This document shows, in pieces, positions 48,954 through 60,104 of a stretch of 64,000 nt of DNA (its first letter is position 1; each line of letters starts with the position of its first letter). The notes under the pieces were generated by a model. It saw only the letters and a list, made by a program, of their open reading frames with translations. It was not told where the DNA came from and did no database searches. The position numbers and the translations under genes were made by a program. Origin of the DNA: Otatea glauca (taxonomy: Eukaryota; Streptophyta; Magnoliopsida; Poales; Poaceae); NCBI GenBank assembly GCA_036346275.1, contig CM070717.1:4957178-5021177 (forward strand), in the 5' to 3' direction.

Positions 48954-51900
48954 TTACCCTTCTTCATGATCGTCGCGATGATAGGTAGCTTCATAAGTGG
49001 TTTCTTCCTCGAGCCTGATGTTGCCATCTACGAAAGGAGGCAACTCATCAAACTGGTTGTACTCATCCTCATCCACGACATTCTCAACTCCGACGATCCT
49101 TATTTTTCCCTGAACAACTACATGGCACTTCTTATCTGTCGGGTCGATTACATAGAAGACTTGTGCTACTTGCCATGAAATCTGAATGGTTAAATCTCTG
49201 TATTCGACATGTTTGATGTCCAAAGTAGTGAAGCCGTGCTTGTCCACCTTGACACCCTTTGGGAGTTGTACCCAACACGAAACATCGGGATCTAAAAATA
49301 CAATAGTCGAGCTCCCAAATCTCTTCTATGAACCCATAGAAGCTACTCTTCTTCTTGCTGTGTTGTCATAGGCATCTATCACGGACACCACTATTTTGGT
49401 AAGTGCTTTTGCTATCACGAGATTTCGTGTAAAGGTATATCCATTTATGTCGTATCCTTGCCATGTCAAGATTGTACTGATGGCCCTTTTGCCAACCACC
49501 TCAACATAACACTCATTTCTTTCCAGTCATATGCTCTTTGAACCAATGATTGAACAAACGGTTATGCTCTTTTGTTACCCAAACCTCTGATCGTCCACGA
49601 TTTTCCTCTCGTAGCTTATCCTTGTGCATGTCCATATACGAGGACACCTCAACTGACTGTTGCAAGACTGTGAAATGAGCTTTTTCGAACAATCCATGGT
49701 CGTAGGAATTTATTGATTTCCTTCCAATCGTGCCTTTCCCAGCTAGCCTACCCTCATGGCGAGATCTGAGCACACCTACAGTTCCACCCCTCCATGTAAT
49801 CCACGCAAAACTCGATAACCTCCTCAGTTGCATAACCTTCCACAATGTAGCCCTCCGGCCGAGATCGATTGCGGTCATTCTTCTTCAGGATACCCATGTA
49901 CCTTTCGAATGGGTACATCTGATGCAGGAATACGGGGCCACATATATTTATCTCATTCACAAGGTGAACAATGAGATGAACCATTATATTAAAAAATGAT
50001 GGAGGGAAATACATCTCTAGCTGGTATAGTGTCTTGACCACATCATTCTGCAGTTCAGAAAGTCCGATGGGATCGATGACCTTCTGTGAAATCGTGTTGA
50101 AGAAGAAACACAACCTCATGATTGCCTCTCGGACCTTTTCAGGCAGATTACCTCTAATTGCAATAGGAAGCATTTGTGTCATCATCACATGACAATCATG
50201 AGACTTCATGCGATTAACTTCAAATCTTTCATCGAGACCAGTTTCTTGATGCTTGCGATGTCGGACGGAACTTTCACACCATGCAATCATTTGCAAAGGT
50301 GCATTCTCTCTTTCTTGGATAGAGTGTAGCAAGTGGGGAAGGTAAAGTCGCCCTTTCGGTGTCTTGAGGATGTAGCTCGCTCGATTTTCATATCTTCTAG
50401 GTCCCTTCGTGCCTTGATCAGTCCTTAGTTTTGCTAGGAATGTTCAAAGAAAAGACCAATCAAGTCATGTCACATACATTTTTCTCTACGTGCATGACAT
50501 CTATGCAGTGTCGAACTTTTAAGTCCTTCCAATAGGGCAAGTTCCAAAATATCGATCTCTTCTTCCACGTAGTCTTCTCAGTACGAGACCTCGATTTATT
50601 ATTACTATCTCTCTTTCCAAGTACAACATTAATATCCTTAACCATATCATATACCTCTTCCCCATGACGAGGCCTTGGAGCTATACCATCCTCTTTTGTC
50701 CCGTCGAATTGTTTCTTCATATTGCGGTAGGGGTGATTCCTGCGAAGGAACCTACGGTGATGCATGCCCATAGTTTTTCTCGAGTTATTGAGCCACAAAC
50801 TAGCGGTTTCATCCATGCACTGGGGGCATACTTTGGCCCCTTTTACAGTACGACCGGATAGGTTACCAAGGGCAGAGAAATCATTGATGATGCAAAACAA
50901 CAATGCGCATAGGATGAAGTACTCTCGCTTGTACTCATCCCATACCTGTACACCTTCGTTCCACAGTACCATAAGATCTTCCACCAATGGTTGTAGGTAT
51001 ACATCAATATCATTGCCAGGTTGTCTCGGCCCTTGGATAAGCAGTGACATCATAATGTACTTTCGTTTCATACACAACCAAGGAGGAAGGTTGTAGATAC
51101 AGAGAGTCACGGGCCAAGTGCTATGAATACTACTCATGTTACCGAAAGGATTCATTCCATCCGTACTCAACCCAAACCTTATATTCCTCGGTTCATTCCC
51201 GAAGTCCATCCTAAAGAGCCTATCGATGGTTCTCCACTGGGCAGAATCAACAGGGTGTCTCAGCTTTCCATCCTTTTTACGCTCTTTTGAGTGCCATCGC
51301 ATCAGTTGAGCATGCTTTTTGTTTCCAAATGAACGCTTCAACCGAGGAATTACTGGTAAATACCACACCACTTTAGCAGGATCTCCTTTCTTCACCACGA
51401 TGCCCTCGCTGTCATGGCCTTTACGCATGTATCTCGATGATTTGCACACCGGACATACATGCATGTCTGTATACTCTTTGCGATAGAGTATACAATCGTT
51501 TGGACATGCATGTATTCTTTCTACTTCCAATCCCAATGGACATACAACCTTCTTAGCTAAATAAGTGGTTTTTGGCAATACGTTTTCATCTGGAAGCATG
51601 TCCGCTAAGAGATGTAATAGCGCCGTGAAACTCTTATCGGACCAACCATTGCTTGCCTTCAATTTTAGAAGTGAAAGCATGGTGTGCAATTTTGTGTATT
51701 CCTCCTTGCACCCGAGAACAAAGGTGTGTCCGAGTCGTCCAGCAAACCCTTGAATTGATTAAACTCTCTCTGACTAGTGTAGTTCTCTTCTGCATCGCGC
51801 AACATCTGAGCAAGATTATTATCGTCATCAATGTCCAACCTATCCTCATCAGATCCAGAACCGATGTTAGCTGCCATAATGCCTTCTCCATCATGCAATA

Positions 51901-52165
51901 CGTTATCACCTTCATGTATGTTTTCCTCTTCACCGTGACTTGTCCAACGTGTATAGCCAAGTACAAAACCCCTTCGAATCAAGTGCAAGTGGATGTGCTC
52001 TTCGTCTGAAAACATTTTCTCATTCTTGCAATCAATGCATGGACAATGTATGTACTCCGTCTTCTTGTGCAACTTGTTCACCTCAACGGCTCTTAGAAAA
52101 GTAGATACCCCGTCGATGTAATCTCGGTTGTAACGATTTGCATTGTACATCCATCTCCGGTCCAT
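48954..52165 (-). CDS. TNP2-type transposase of CACTA D (one clear frameshift)
   Basis: Catalyses excision and insertion of CACTA elements in the nucleus. The start codon is at 52163-52165 (MDRRWMYNANRYNRDYIDGV). Domains in order: a transposase-associated domain with IHCPCIDC and HLIRRGF; a Zn-finger-like MHVCPVCKSSRY; the TNP2 core with STDGMNPFGNMSS (Asp, near 51160), CIINDFSALGNLSG (Asp, near 50880) and CIDVMHVEKNVCD (Glu, near 50490); DUF4218 (MKSHDCHVMMTQMLPIAIRG, 50332-49754); DUF4216 (QVFYVIDPTDKKCH, 49247-48954). One frameshift near 51700 splits the first and second parts; other frame changes may be introns. The catalytic D-D-E is complete. Confidence 0.85.
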
Positions 52166-52195
52166 CTAAAATTAATTAACATATAAAAATTGATT

Positions 52196-52930
52196 AAAAA
52201 ACTAATCTAATTACTTATCATCTAAAGGAGCTAGATATTAAATTCATCATCTAAAAATGATGAGCACCCATCTACCAAATTAACTAAAATTTCATGTATA
52301 TTAATATCCACTGATCTTAATGAAACAAATTTAATATATGCAAGATGTATATTATATGTGCATACTAATGGAACCAAGTTAATAGTAATAAAAAAACTAA
52401 TCTAATTACTTATCATCTAAAGGAGCTAGATAATAAATTCATCATCTAAAAATGATGAGCACCCACCTACCAAATTAACTAAAATTTCATGTATATTAAT
52501 ATCCACTAATCTTAATTAAACAAATTTAATATATGCAAGATGTATATTATATGTGCACACTAATGGAACCAAATTAATAGTAATCAAAAAACTAATCTAA
52601 TTACTTATCATCTAAAGGAGCTAGATAATAAATTCATCACCTAAAAATGATGAGCACCTACATACCAAATTAACTAAAATTTCATTTATATTAATATCCA
52701 ATAATCTTAATTAAATAAATTTAATATATGCAAGATGTATATGTCCACACTAATGGAACCAAATTTAATATATGCAAGATGTATATGTCCACACAAATGG
52801 AACCAAATTAACATTAATTAAAAAACTAATCTAATTACTTATCATCTAAAGAAGCTAGATAATAAATTCATCATCTACCAAATTAACTTAAAATGCAATT
52901 TATATTAAATATATGCTTGATCATAATTCA
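52196..52930. repeat. ~195-bp direct repeats, four copies
   Basis: The block beginning actaatctaattacttatc starts near 52200, 52396, 52591 and 52824. The copies are very similar, with the last one truncated. They lie in the region upstream of the TNP2 start codon, probably a 5' intron. Confidence 0.85.
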
Positions 52931-53243
52931 TCATCTATAAAAGGAACACAACATCATCTAATGAACCTAGCTAGGAAATAAATTCATCAACTACAAAATG
53001 GTACGTAAATAAAAATAAACAAAATCTAAACTTTTCATCTCATCTACATATAAACCTTAATTAAACTAGGTTTAAAAATTAAATTGCAACAAGATTAACA
53101 CAAATCTTGAGAGGAGAAAAAATAACTCACCAAGGAACAACTAGAGGAAGTACAAGCACAAGAATTGGAGAAAACGAAATCTGAAAATTAGAACTTTTGG
53201 TTTGCTCTCGGGAGGAAGAAGACCGATCTTTGCTCACGACCAC

Positions 53244-53252
53244 CTATTTATA
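53244..53252 (-). promoter_or_regulatory. TATA box of CACTA D TNP2 gene
   Basis: TATAAATAG on the minus strand lies directly inside the right terminal array (53258 onward). Transcription would run left through a GA-rich leader to the start codon at 52165. Confidence 0.6.
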
Positions 53253-53257
53253 GGCAA

Positions 53258-53590
53258 TATTATCAGTGGCGGTTGTTAACTAGAACCGCCACTGATAACA
53301 TTATCTGTGTCGGTTCTATCCTCGAACCGCCACTGATAATTAATTATCTGTGGCTGTTCTATCCTCGAACCGCCACAGATAATCCAATAGTATCAGTGGC
53401 GGTTGGAGGATAGAACCGCCACTGATAAGTAGGTTATCAGTGGCGGTTCTATTCTCCAACCGCCACTAATAATGTATTTGTTATCAGTGGCGGTTCTATC
53501 CTCGAACCGCCACTGATATTCTTCCCGCCATTTTCAATATAGAACCACCACTGATAATTATATTTGTGGCGGTTCGAAAAAAACGCCACA
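53258..53590. repeat. right subterminal array of CACTA D
   Basis: Inverted pairs of atcagtggcggtt and aaccgccactgat, at least ten copies, extend close to the right terminus. Confidence 0.88.
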
Positions 53591-53975
53591 AATAGACCGT
53601 CACCTATTGCTAGTTTTGGCGTAGTGGCTACACTTGCTAGAAATTTTGTGTATGCTCCAGCCATGGAATCTGGAGGAGATCAAGCCGAACTCTTGTTTGT
53701 TTGGTGCATAGCAAAAGGAGATTAATTCAAAGATGGAACGTCATATATCTACGCTGCAGAATTTTTTTTTAAAATAATACATTTTTCAAAAGTAATTGCG
53801 GCATTAATACGCAGATTGAAAAATTTGCGAAAATAATACGTTGTCGCCAGATGGTTTGGCGAAAATCAGGTAATAGCCAAATGGTTTGGCAAAAATGGTA
53901 TTTTCGCTAGATGGTTTGACGAAAATAGGCTAATTGCGCAATTTAGAGTGCCTGATAGTTTTTTTGGGTGGGACA

Positions 53976-54070
53976 CCCTATTTTCGCCAAATGGTATGGC
54001 GAAAATAGGGTTGTCGCCAAACGGTATGGCGACAACCCTATTTTCGCCATACCATTTGGCGAAAATAGGG
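53976..54070. repeat. perfect 35-bp inverted repeat (cruciform)
   Basis: CCCTATTTTCGCCAAATGG... at 53976-54010 is repeated exactly in reverse complement at 54036-54070, around a 25-bp spacer TTGTCGCC...GGCGACAA. Confidence 0.95.
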
Positions 54071-54156
54071 GCATTTTTTGTAGGCTCGGCCGGCCCTGGC
54101 TTCATTCGCGTAGAGGAGGAAAGAACAGCCCGAGCGAAGATAGGCGACCGACGACT

Positions 54157-54283
54157 GGAGAGAGAGGGAGAGAGAGGGAGAGGGAGAGAGAGGGAGAGAG
54201 AGAGAGAGGAGAGAGGGAGCTCGGGTAGGGAGAGAGGGAGAGAGAGGGAGGAGGAGGAAGAAGAAGAAGGAGAAAAGAAGGTA
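54157..54283 (+). repeat. GA-rich microsatellite
   Basis: Almost pure (gaga)n and (ggga)n purines on the plus strand, in the presumed leader of the Mutator-like gene. Open frames here are low complexity. Confidence 0.9.
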
Positions 54284-54371
54284 ATTTTTTATTTTTGTAA
54301 TATTTAATTTTTGTAATTGCGTATAAAAATATTGTCAAAAAATATTATAGTTCACTACTACAGAATTGTAC

Positions 54372-55045
54372 ATCAGAATCGGTTCTTTTTTGTCATTACA
54401 GTCGGTTCAAGTGGCGATACGAAGTCTTTAGATAGTGATGAGGTAGAGTTATCACAATCGGTTTTGGCCCGATTGTGATAAAGCCTCATTAGAATCGATT
54501 CTTAGGTGAAACCAATTCTGATGAACACATTATCACAATCGGTTTTTTCTAATAACCGATTCTGATAAAGGGTCATCAGAATCGGTTCTTTCAAGGAAGC
54601 GATTGTGATGACCCCCTCATCAGAATCGGTTCTTTCAAGGAAGCGATTGTGATGACCCCCTCATTAGAATCGGTTCTTGTGTGGAACCGATTCTGATAAG
54701 TGGGTCATCACAATCGCTTCCTTCAAAAAACCGATTCTGATGATGGATCATCACAATCGCTTTGTTCCAAGAACCGATTGTAATGGTATGGTTATCACAA
54801 TCGCTTCCATAAAAGAACCGATTCTACTGATGTGGTCATCACAATCGCTTTCTTAAAAGAACCGATTCTGATGAGAGGTCATCAGAATCAGTTCCTCATA
54901 AGAACCAATTCTAATGATAGGGTCATCACAATCGCTTTCTTAAAAAAACCGATCTGATGAGACGTCATCAGAATCATATATATAAGAACTGATTCCAATT
55001 ATGTGGTTATCAGAATCGGTTCCACATAAGAACTGATTCTGATAA
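54372..55045. repeat. left subterminal array of CACTA E (ATCAGAATCGGTT / ATCACAATCGGTT)
   Basis: About twenty-five copies in inverted pairs. Two core variants (GAAT and CAAT) and a cgcttc form alternate. Confidence 0.88.
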
Positions 55046-55259
55046 CCCTCATGGGGGTGTTTCAATTTTGCATATTATCCAAAATAACACATATTAACAA
55101 TGGGCATATATATATCACATTCACAATACAGAACACAGAATGCACATATCACATTCACAGAACACAAACACTTAAATTACAATACATATAGCCCATTCGT
55201 TCACAATATACAAACACAAACATGCTTAACAATCAGTACACGTGCATATATATCACATT

Positions 55260-56290
55260 GACATATACAATTAATATTGTTTCCATATGGACTAGTAGGA
55301 CGCTTCAAGATCTCTAAACCTACCGTCCTCTGATATAACTTCTAACCAGTACCACTAGCATAAGTGGTCTCGTAAATTGTTGAGTGCTTTGCTGTCTAAG
55401 CTCTTTTGGGGGATATTGATCTTACATAAAACATAAATGAGTGCAATTTAAGTTTCAAAATTTGTATGTGAAAGGCTAAGTATGCATATACATATACCTT
55501 AGGAAAAGGTGTGAGCCATGACCACAACCAACATGTGTTGCATGACATAGAAGCCGCACAGTCATCATTGCCTGTTGATGACATTGTGAAGAGAGAAAAG
55601 AAATTAACACATGAAGATTAGATGTCGAGAAAAATTAATAGTATATATGCTAGGCACTTGTACCTTGAATAAACTTATACTCCAGTCTTGCCCTTTTTGT
55701 CATCGTGTGACCCTCCTTCATCGACATAGTCAGAAACCCCTACATATATTGGAGAGATACCATTGAGTACAAAAAAATATAGTTAAATTCAGAAAGTGTT
55801 AGGTTACGGTAATGTACTTACTTCTGCAAAGGACACTTGATCGCGTAGACCATCGGTCTCTTCTCGATTGAGTTAAAAATGTAGACTGTGTTTTCACTCA
55901 GAACGAGGACGAGTAGAACCCAATGGTTGCTTATTAAATGGAATGTAGTGCAAGGAAATAAGTTCGCATGCGGTTTAAGTGCGTACAAGTAATTGAAGGG
56001 TTTGTACTACTTACTCCTCGTGGTACGATATTACAACGAAGTCCTTCTTCGACTCAGTATGCAATACCCCCTTGACGTAGCCAGCAATGAACACCGGATA
56101 AAGCCTAGTCGTGGTCGCAGACACAAGCTCGGGGTTGACGAACTCAACTTGGTTTTGATTCGTCACGGCTCGCTGTCTCATTGCCCTGCAACTCGTGTTG
56201 ATATTAGAAAACATAATGCAAAATCCTATAAAAGTCATCAGCTCATGATGTATGGTGCGATACTCACAGCGTCCAGGATCGTAAAGTAGA
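55260..56290 (-). pseudogene. C48-peptidase remnant of CACTA E
   Basis: Homologous to 27738-28606. The exon at 56200-56011 reads FVNPELVSATTTRLYPVFIA then SKKDFVVISYHEE. Weaker matches to the His/Asp block lie near 55930-55800, and the C-terminal block with MSCNTCWLWSW-type sequence lies near 55560-55380. Frames are broken and no complete triad is visible. It is probably non-functional. Confidence 0.55.
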
Positions 56291-56779
56291 AATATCGATG
56301 GCTATTAATTGGTAAACACAAAACAGATCCTCAAAACTGACGGGGAATATCCCATTCTCGTCACGGTGGAAATGTACCCTTTTATACATCACATTGAAGT
56401 CGACTCGACGCTCTTCCTCATTCACCTTATCAATGTACCATCCATGGAGCATGCGAGTCCACCTGCCTAGATCATTTAGTTCGTTGGATGCAAGCAGGGG
56501 CTTTCCATGTATGTAGGCCTTAGAATCATAAGGGATGTTTGTGGCCTGTACTGACTTTCCTTTCTGGGCCGAAGGAGTCTTCGAGGTGAGGGTAGTGGAC
56601 TTTTCAAGTACCTCAAGCAGCGTTGTGGCCTTTATCAGCTTTGCCTTCTTGGCGGAAGGAGTCTCAGATGCCTCTTGTAGTTCTATTGGTGTCGTGCTTG
56701 TCCTTTTACACGTGAGCTCTGCACTCTGTGTAGGACTCATCACGGTGGTGAGAACAGAAGCAGGAGTAGGAATAAGCAC
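56264..56779 (-). pseudogene. middle segment of CACTA E second gene
   Basis: After a Ser/Thr-Lys-rich stretch (SETPSAKKAKLIKATTLLEV) come GKPLLASNELNDLGRWTRML, HGWYIDKVNEEERRVDFNVM and VSFEDLFCVYQLIAIDISTL. The second part matches the block just before the C48 domain in CACTA D (GKPLVTASKLKSLTP, LDISFLRCW). The upstream En/Spm signature is not found before 57000. Confidence 0.55.
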
Positions 56780-56999
56780 AGGTACGGTAGGAACCTACAA
56801 AGCACGCACATATTTAACTTATTGCAGTACTACTGGAATGGTAGAGAAGACGTGGTGGATTTTTACCTTGACCAGTACGACACCCGTCGTGAGCCACTTG
56901 ATGAATGTGCCGAAATGGCATATTCATAAACAAGTACTCTCGAACGGGAGACGTAGGTTACGCATTGTGAACTCTAACGTAGATCATATTACAGTAACA

Positions 57000-58790
57000 A
57001 TAATAACATGTAGGTAAAAATTAATTACTGTATTTGCAGTAGATGATGAAAGCATGCATTGTGAAATTTGAACTCAGAAATGTTTGCAAAAGAATCACAA
57101 GCAAGTAGATGTAAAGTGAACATGATAATTGAAGCATTCTGGAACATATATCCATGTCTTACTTTAGTATTGCCAGAAGACCACCAAAGGCACGTACACA
57201 ATGAACAGAAACAGGTTTCTTCAGTTCGTTAGCAAAAGTTTGGTATCATTGGAACACTTCAACTTTGTGATATACATTGGCAATGCAGTTTACAAAGTAA
57301 ACCCCAAACATTTGAAACACAACTACAAAAGCTATCAGATGATTGTTACAGGTAATGGAACTGAAGCTGGCTAAAGTTCTAGCGGAAGGTGGCTATGAAA
57401 GAATATTTAAGCAGACAACCTTCTACCATGATATACTTGAGGATTTACTACAAGTTAAGTGTTATTCACTTGTAGCATTTATCTACTGCTTAAGAAGTCA
57501 ATCTTCCTTAGAGTGCAGGTCAAGATCTAAGTGCAGCAGAAAGATGTAAAAACCATTGAACTAGTTCCATCCATCAGAAATCTTACCCTCGGATGCGTTC
57601 TCTTAACCCATCATCAGAAAGATTTGATCTTGCATACCCAAATATATGAACTTCACCAGATTGTAAAAATCTCTGAAGCGCATGAAAATATCGTTGTAAA
57701 AAGTAAAATGTGGAATACATTATAGATATATTGGTTTCAAAATGAAGTGTCAACTTTGAACGTATTTGACATTAATGTTATCAGAAGCTATGAAGCATCC
57801 ATTAATTTTGAGGAAAGCATACAAGCGATGCATGTTAAAGGAATCCCTATGATTTTGGTGGAGACCAATGTTGTTAATCAATAACCACCCAAAATGGGGC
57901 AATGGCAAAGGTGCTACTTTGATCTGTGTTTCCTTATAAATGCATGGTATTTGGACTTGATAAATCTTTGTTGCATACTCTGTGAATTGTGTGAGCAGTG
58001 TGAAGCAGGAGGAAGTTTGGTGAATCTTGCGAAATGTGAAACAGGAGAAATTTTAGTCCAGTTCTTGTCTTGATGAAGGTATGCCAAAATTGTTTTCTTT
58101 ACTTTGCACCATCAAAAATTTATCTTGATGTTGTGTTCTCTATTGCAGCAGAGAGCCTAGATGATGCCATCAAATTGTAAATGAAACAGTAATTTTTACC
58201 TCCTGTGAGCTCATAGTCCTGACTCCTAAACATACATTGTAATATATAAGTCATTCTCCTGTCTTATGTGTCGGGTATGGCAATGGGGCTTCCATATTTA
58301 CCACATTTATCGAACACCTTGCATGCCTCATTTGCAAAATCAGATTACCCGGTTGTAGGTGAGCACACTTGCCCATTACGTAGTTGAGCATTCTATAAAA
58401 TTAAGCTCCAGATCTTGCTTCTAGACTCTTTAGTCTCTAGATCGAGTATCATGTGTAAACTTTTGAAATAACAACCTAATAGAAAGGTCGTCGTGGTGGC
58501 ACGTAGTGCGTGCTTGTGCAAGCTGAACAACAACTAAAAGAAGTGGCGAGACCGATGGCGAGAATCGAAACTAGTTTTAACCAAAGGAAGAGCTAGAACA
58601 TGAACATCTCCCTCTCACTTTGGCTGTAATGCTTGGAAATCGTCGCATCCATCAATCAAATAGAGGGTAATCCGTCGATAATCCTCTACCAAGCAGCTCA
58701 AACCACACAAAGCTCACAAACACCGCATCAAAAACCCTAGACACAACCAGATAAATCGAAAGCGGCGACATCTCACCGTCTCGGATAACC
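57000..58790. other. long non-coding region of CACTA E, possible captured exon
   Basis: No clear CACTA coding sequence occurs here. On the plus strand, opposite to the element's genes, a stretch after a tgttacag acceptor-like site at 57350 reads VMELKLAKVLAEGGYERIFK and resembles a real exon, but I cannot assign it. The rest is AT-rich and intron-like. Confidence 0.3.
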
Positions 58791-58797
58791 AGCCCTC

Positions 58798-59000
58798 CTA
58801 AATATCACCGCCGTCCCCGCGCCGAGGCCGTCGAGCCCAGCGGCGCATGAGCCAGCACGGGCGGTAGTCGTCGGCGGCGGGGGTGGTGGGGCGTCGGCGC
58901 GGGGCGGGCGTCGGCGGCGAGCCTCCGGCGGGGCGTAGCGTCGGGAGGTAGCTAGGGTTAATGAGAGACCGATGCCTGCGCGCGCGAACAGGCCAGCTGC
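58798..59000 (-). other. GC-rich first-exon-like stretch of CACTA E second gene
   Basis: ggcgtcggcg/ccggcgg-rich sequence between the internal array and the body of the gene, in the same position as in C (38520-38800) and D (47940-48290). The predicted protein is proline/arginine-rich and of low complexity (PPTPAPRRRPTTPAADDYRP). Confidence 0.45.
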
Positions 59001-59029
59001 TCGCGGGAATAAAATGGGGATATTTACAT

Positions 59030-59510
59030 CTCAATCGGTTATCCTAAAAACTGACACTGATGCTTTAGTTTTAGTATCGGTTTTGTAATAAAACCGACCA
59101 CGATGTCGATCGTGATGTCGATTTACATAAAAACCAACCTTTGTTGTTTAAATATCTGTATCGCTTTTCTAAATAAAACCGACACTGATGTGTCTCAATA
59201 TCCGTATCGCTTTTATAAATAAAACCGACACCGATGATGCTTCAATATCCGTATCGCTTTTATAAATAAAACTGACACTCATGTTTGTCATCAATATCGC
59301 TTCACATAAAAAACTGACACTGATGTTAGTCATTAGTATCGTTTCACATAAAAAAATTAGCACTGATCTTTGTCATTAGTATCGCTTCACACAAAAAAAC
59401 CGACACTGATGCTTCAATATCCGTATCGCGTTTTTAAAGAAAACTGATTCTGATAGATCATTATCTCAATCGGTTCTCAGGATAAACCGACACTGATGTA
59501 GTTCATTGCA
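59030..59510. repeat. internal array of CACTA E (ATCAGTGTCGGTT)
   Basis: About twelve copies of aaccgacactgatg and degenerate tatcgctttt forms occur. The core reads GTGT, unlike GAAT/CAAT/CTAT in this element's terminal arrays. Confidence 0.75.
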
Positions 59511-60104
59511 CTATTGCCTTTCCAGATAAACCATGAAGTCTAAATTTTTAGAATTAGATCCAATAGTGAAAAACTTTTGCAAATATCGTTGGAATTATTT
59601 GAAATTTTCCAGAAATGTACTTTGAGATACTACAAATCTTTTCCAAAAAGAATTTTGCAAAAAAGAGTTAGCATTGAAAAAAGATGCCAAAAATCACTTT
59701 CTAGGCATGAATTTTCCTTAAATAGTTGAAAAGTCAAAACTTTCTCAAATGAAGTCCAAGTTTTTGAAATTTTTCAAAAATGATTTCATATAGCTTAGCC
59801 TCATTTCTATGTCTCAGAATTATATAGATTGTACATCACATCGAGACTACACATCGTCAAATGGAATTTTCTTTCACGTACATATGGCACAAAGTGCAAG
59901 CATAAAGAGAAATTGCATTTCCATCAAAGCCTCCAACAGTAATTCACCATGGATTTTTACTTTGAAAGCATTGCAAACTATTTTACATACATAATACAAC
60001 ACTGAGATTAACAACAAACATTATAATAGTCCATTTATTTACAATACTGCCGTTTATAATGATCTACTCGCATGTAATTGGCTCCATGTGTTTCGTCATC
60101 CCCG

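Larger units (their letters stand above)
39722..53626 (-). mobile_element. CACTA element D, 13.9 kb, two genes, TSD GCT
   Basis: It begins CACTACCTTGAAAAAGG and ends TTTTGGCGTAGTG, with the 3-bp duplication GCT at 39719-39721 and 53627-53629. It contains left, internal and right arrays of ATCAGTGGCGGTT, a C48/En-Spm gene (42590-45299 and upstream exons) and a TNP2 gene (48954-52165), both on the minus strand. A solo LTR (46443-47764) interrupts the first gene's upstream part. Removing it gives about 12.6 kb, a normal autonomous size. It is the best-preserved CACTA in the window. Confidence 0.92.
53760..54340 (+). mobile_element. 5' end of a Mutator-like element with a perfect 95-bp palindrome
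   Basis: Several tcgcca-ATGGTTTGGCGA units lead into a perfect inverted repeat: 53976-54010 is the exact reverse complement of 54036-54070, with a 25-bp spacer that is itself nearly palindromic. A GA-rich leader (54157-54283) follows, and GAAG|GTAATT near 54280 looks like a splice donor. CACTA E then interrupts an AT-rich, intron-like stretch. The transposase reading begins after CACTA E near 63370, so this is likely the 5' region of that gene. Confidence 0.5.

Noticed and set aside
53948..54307. 119-residue plus-strand frame (Glu/Arg-rich tail)
   Set aside because: It crosses a perfect palindrome and a (GA)n microsatellite; no domain, probably leader sequence.
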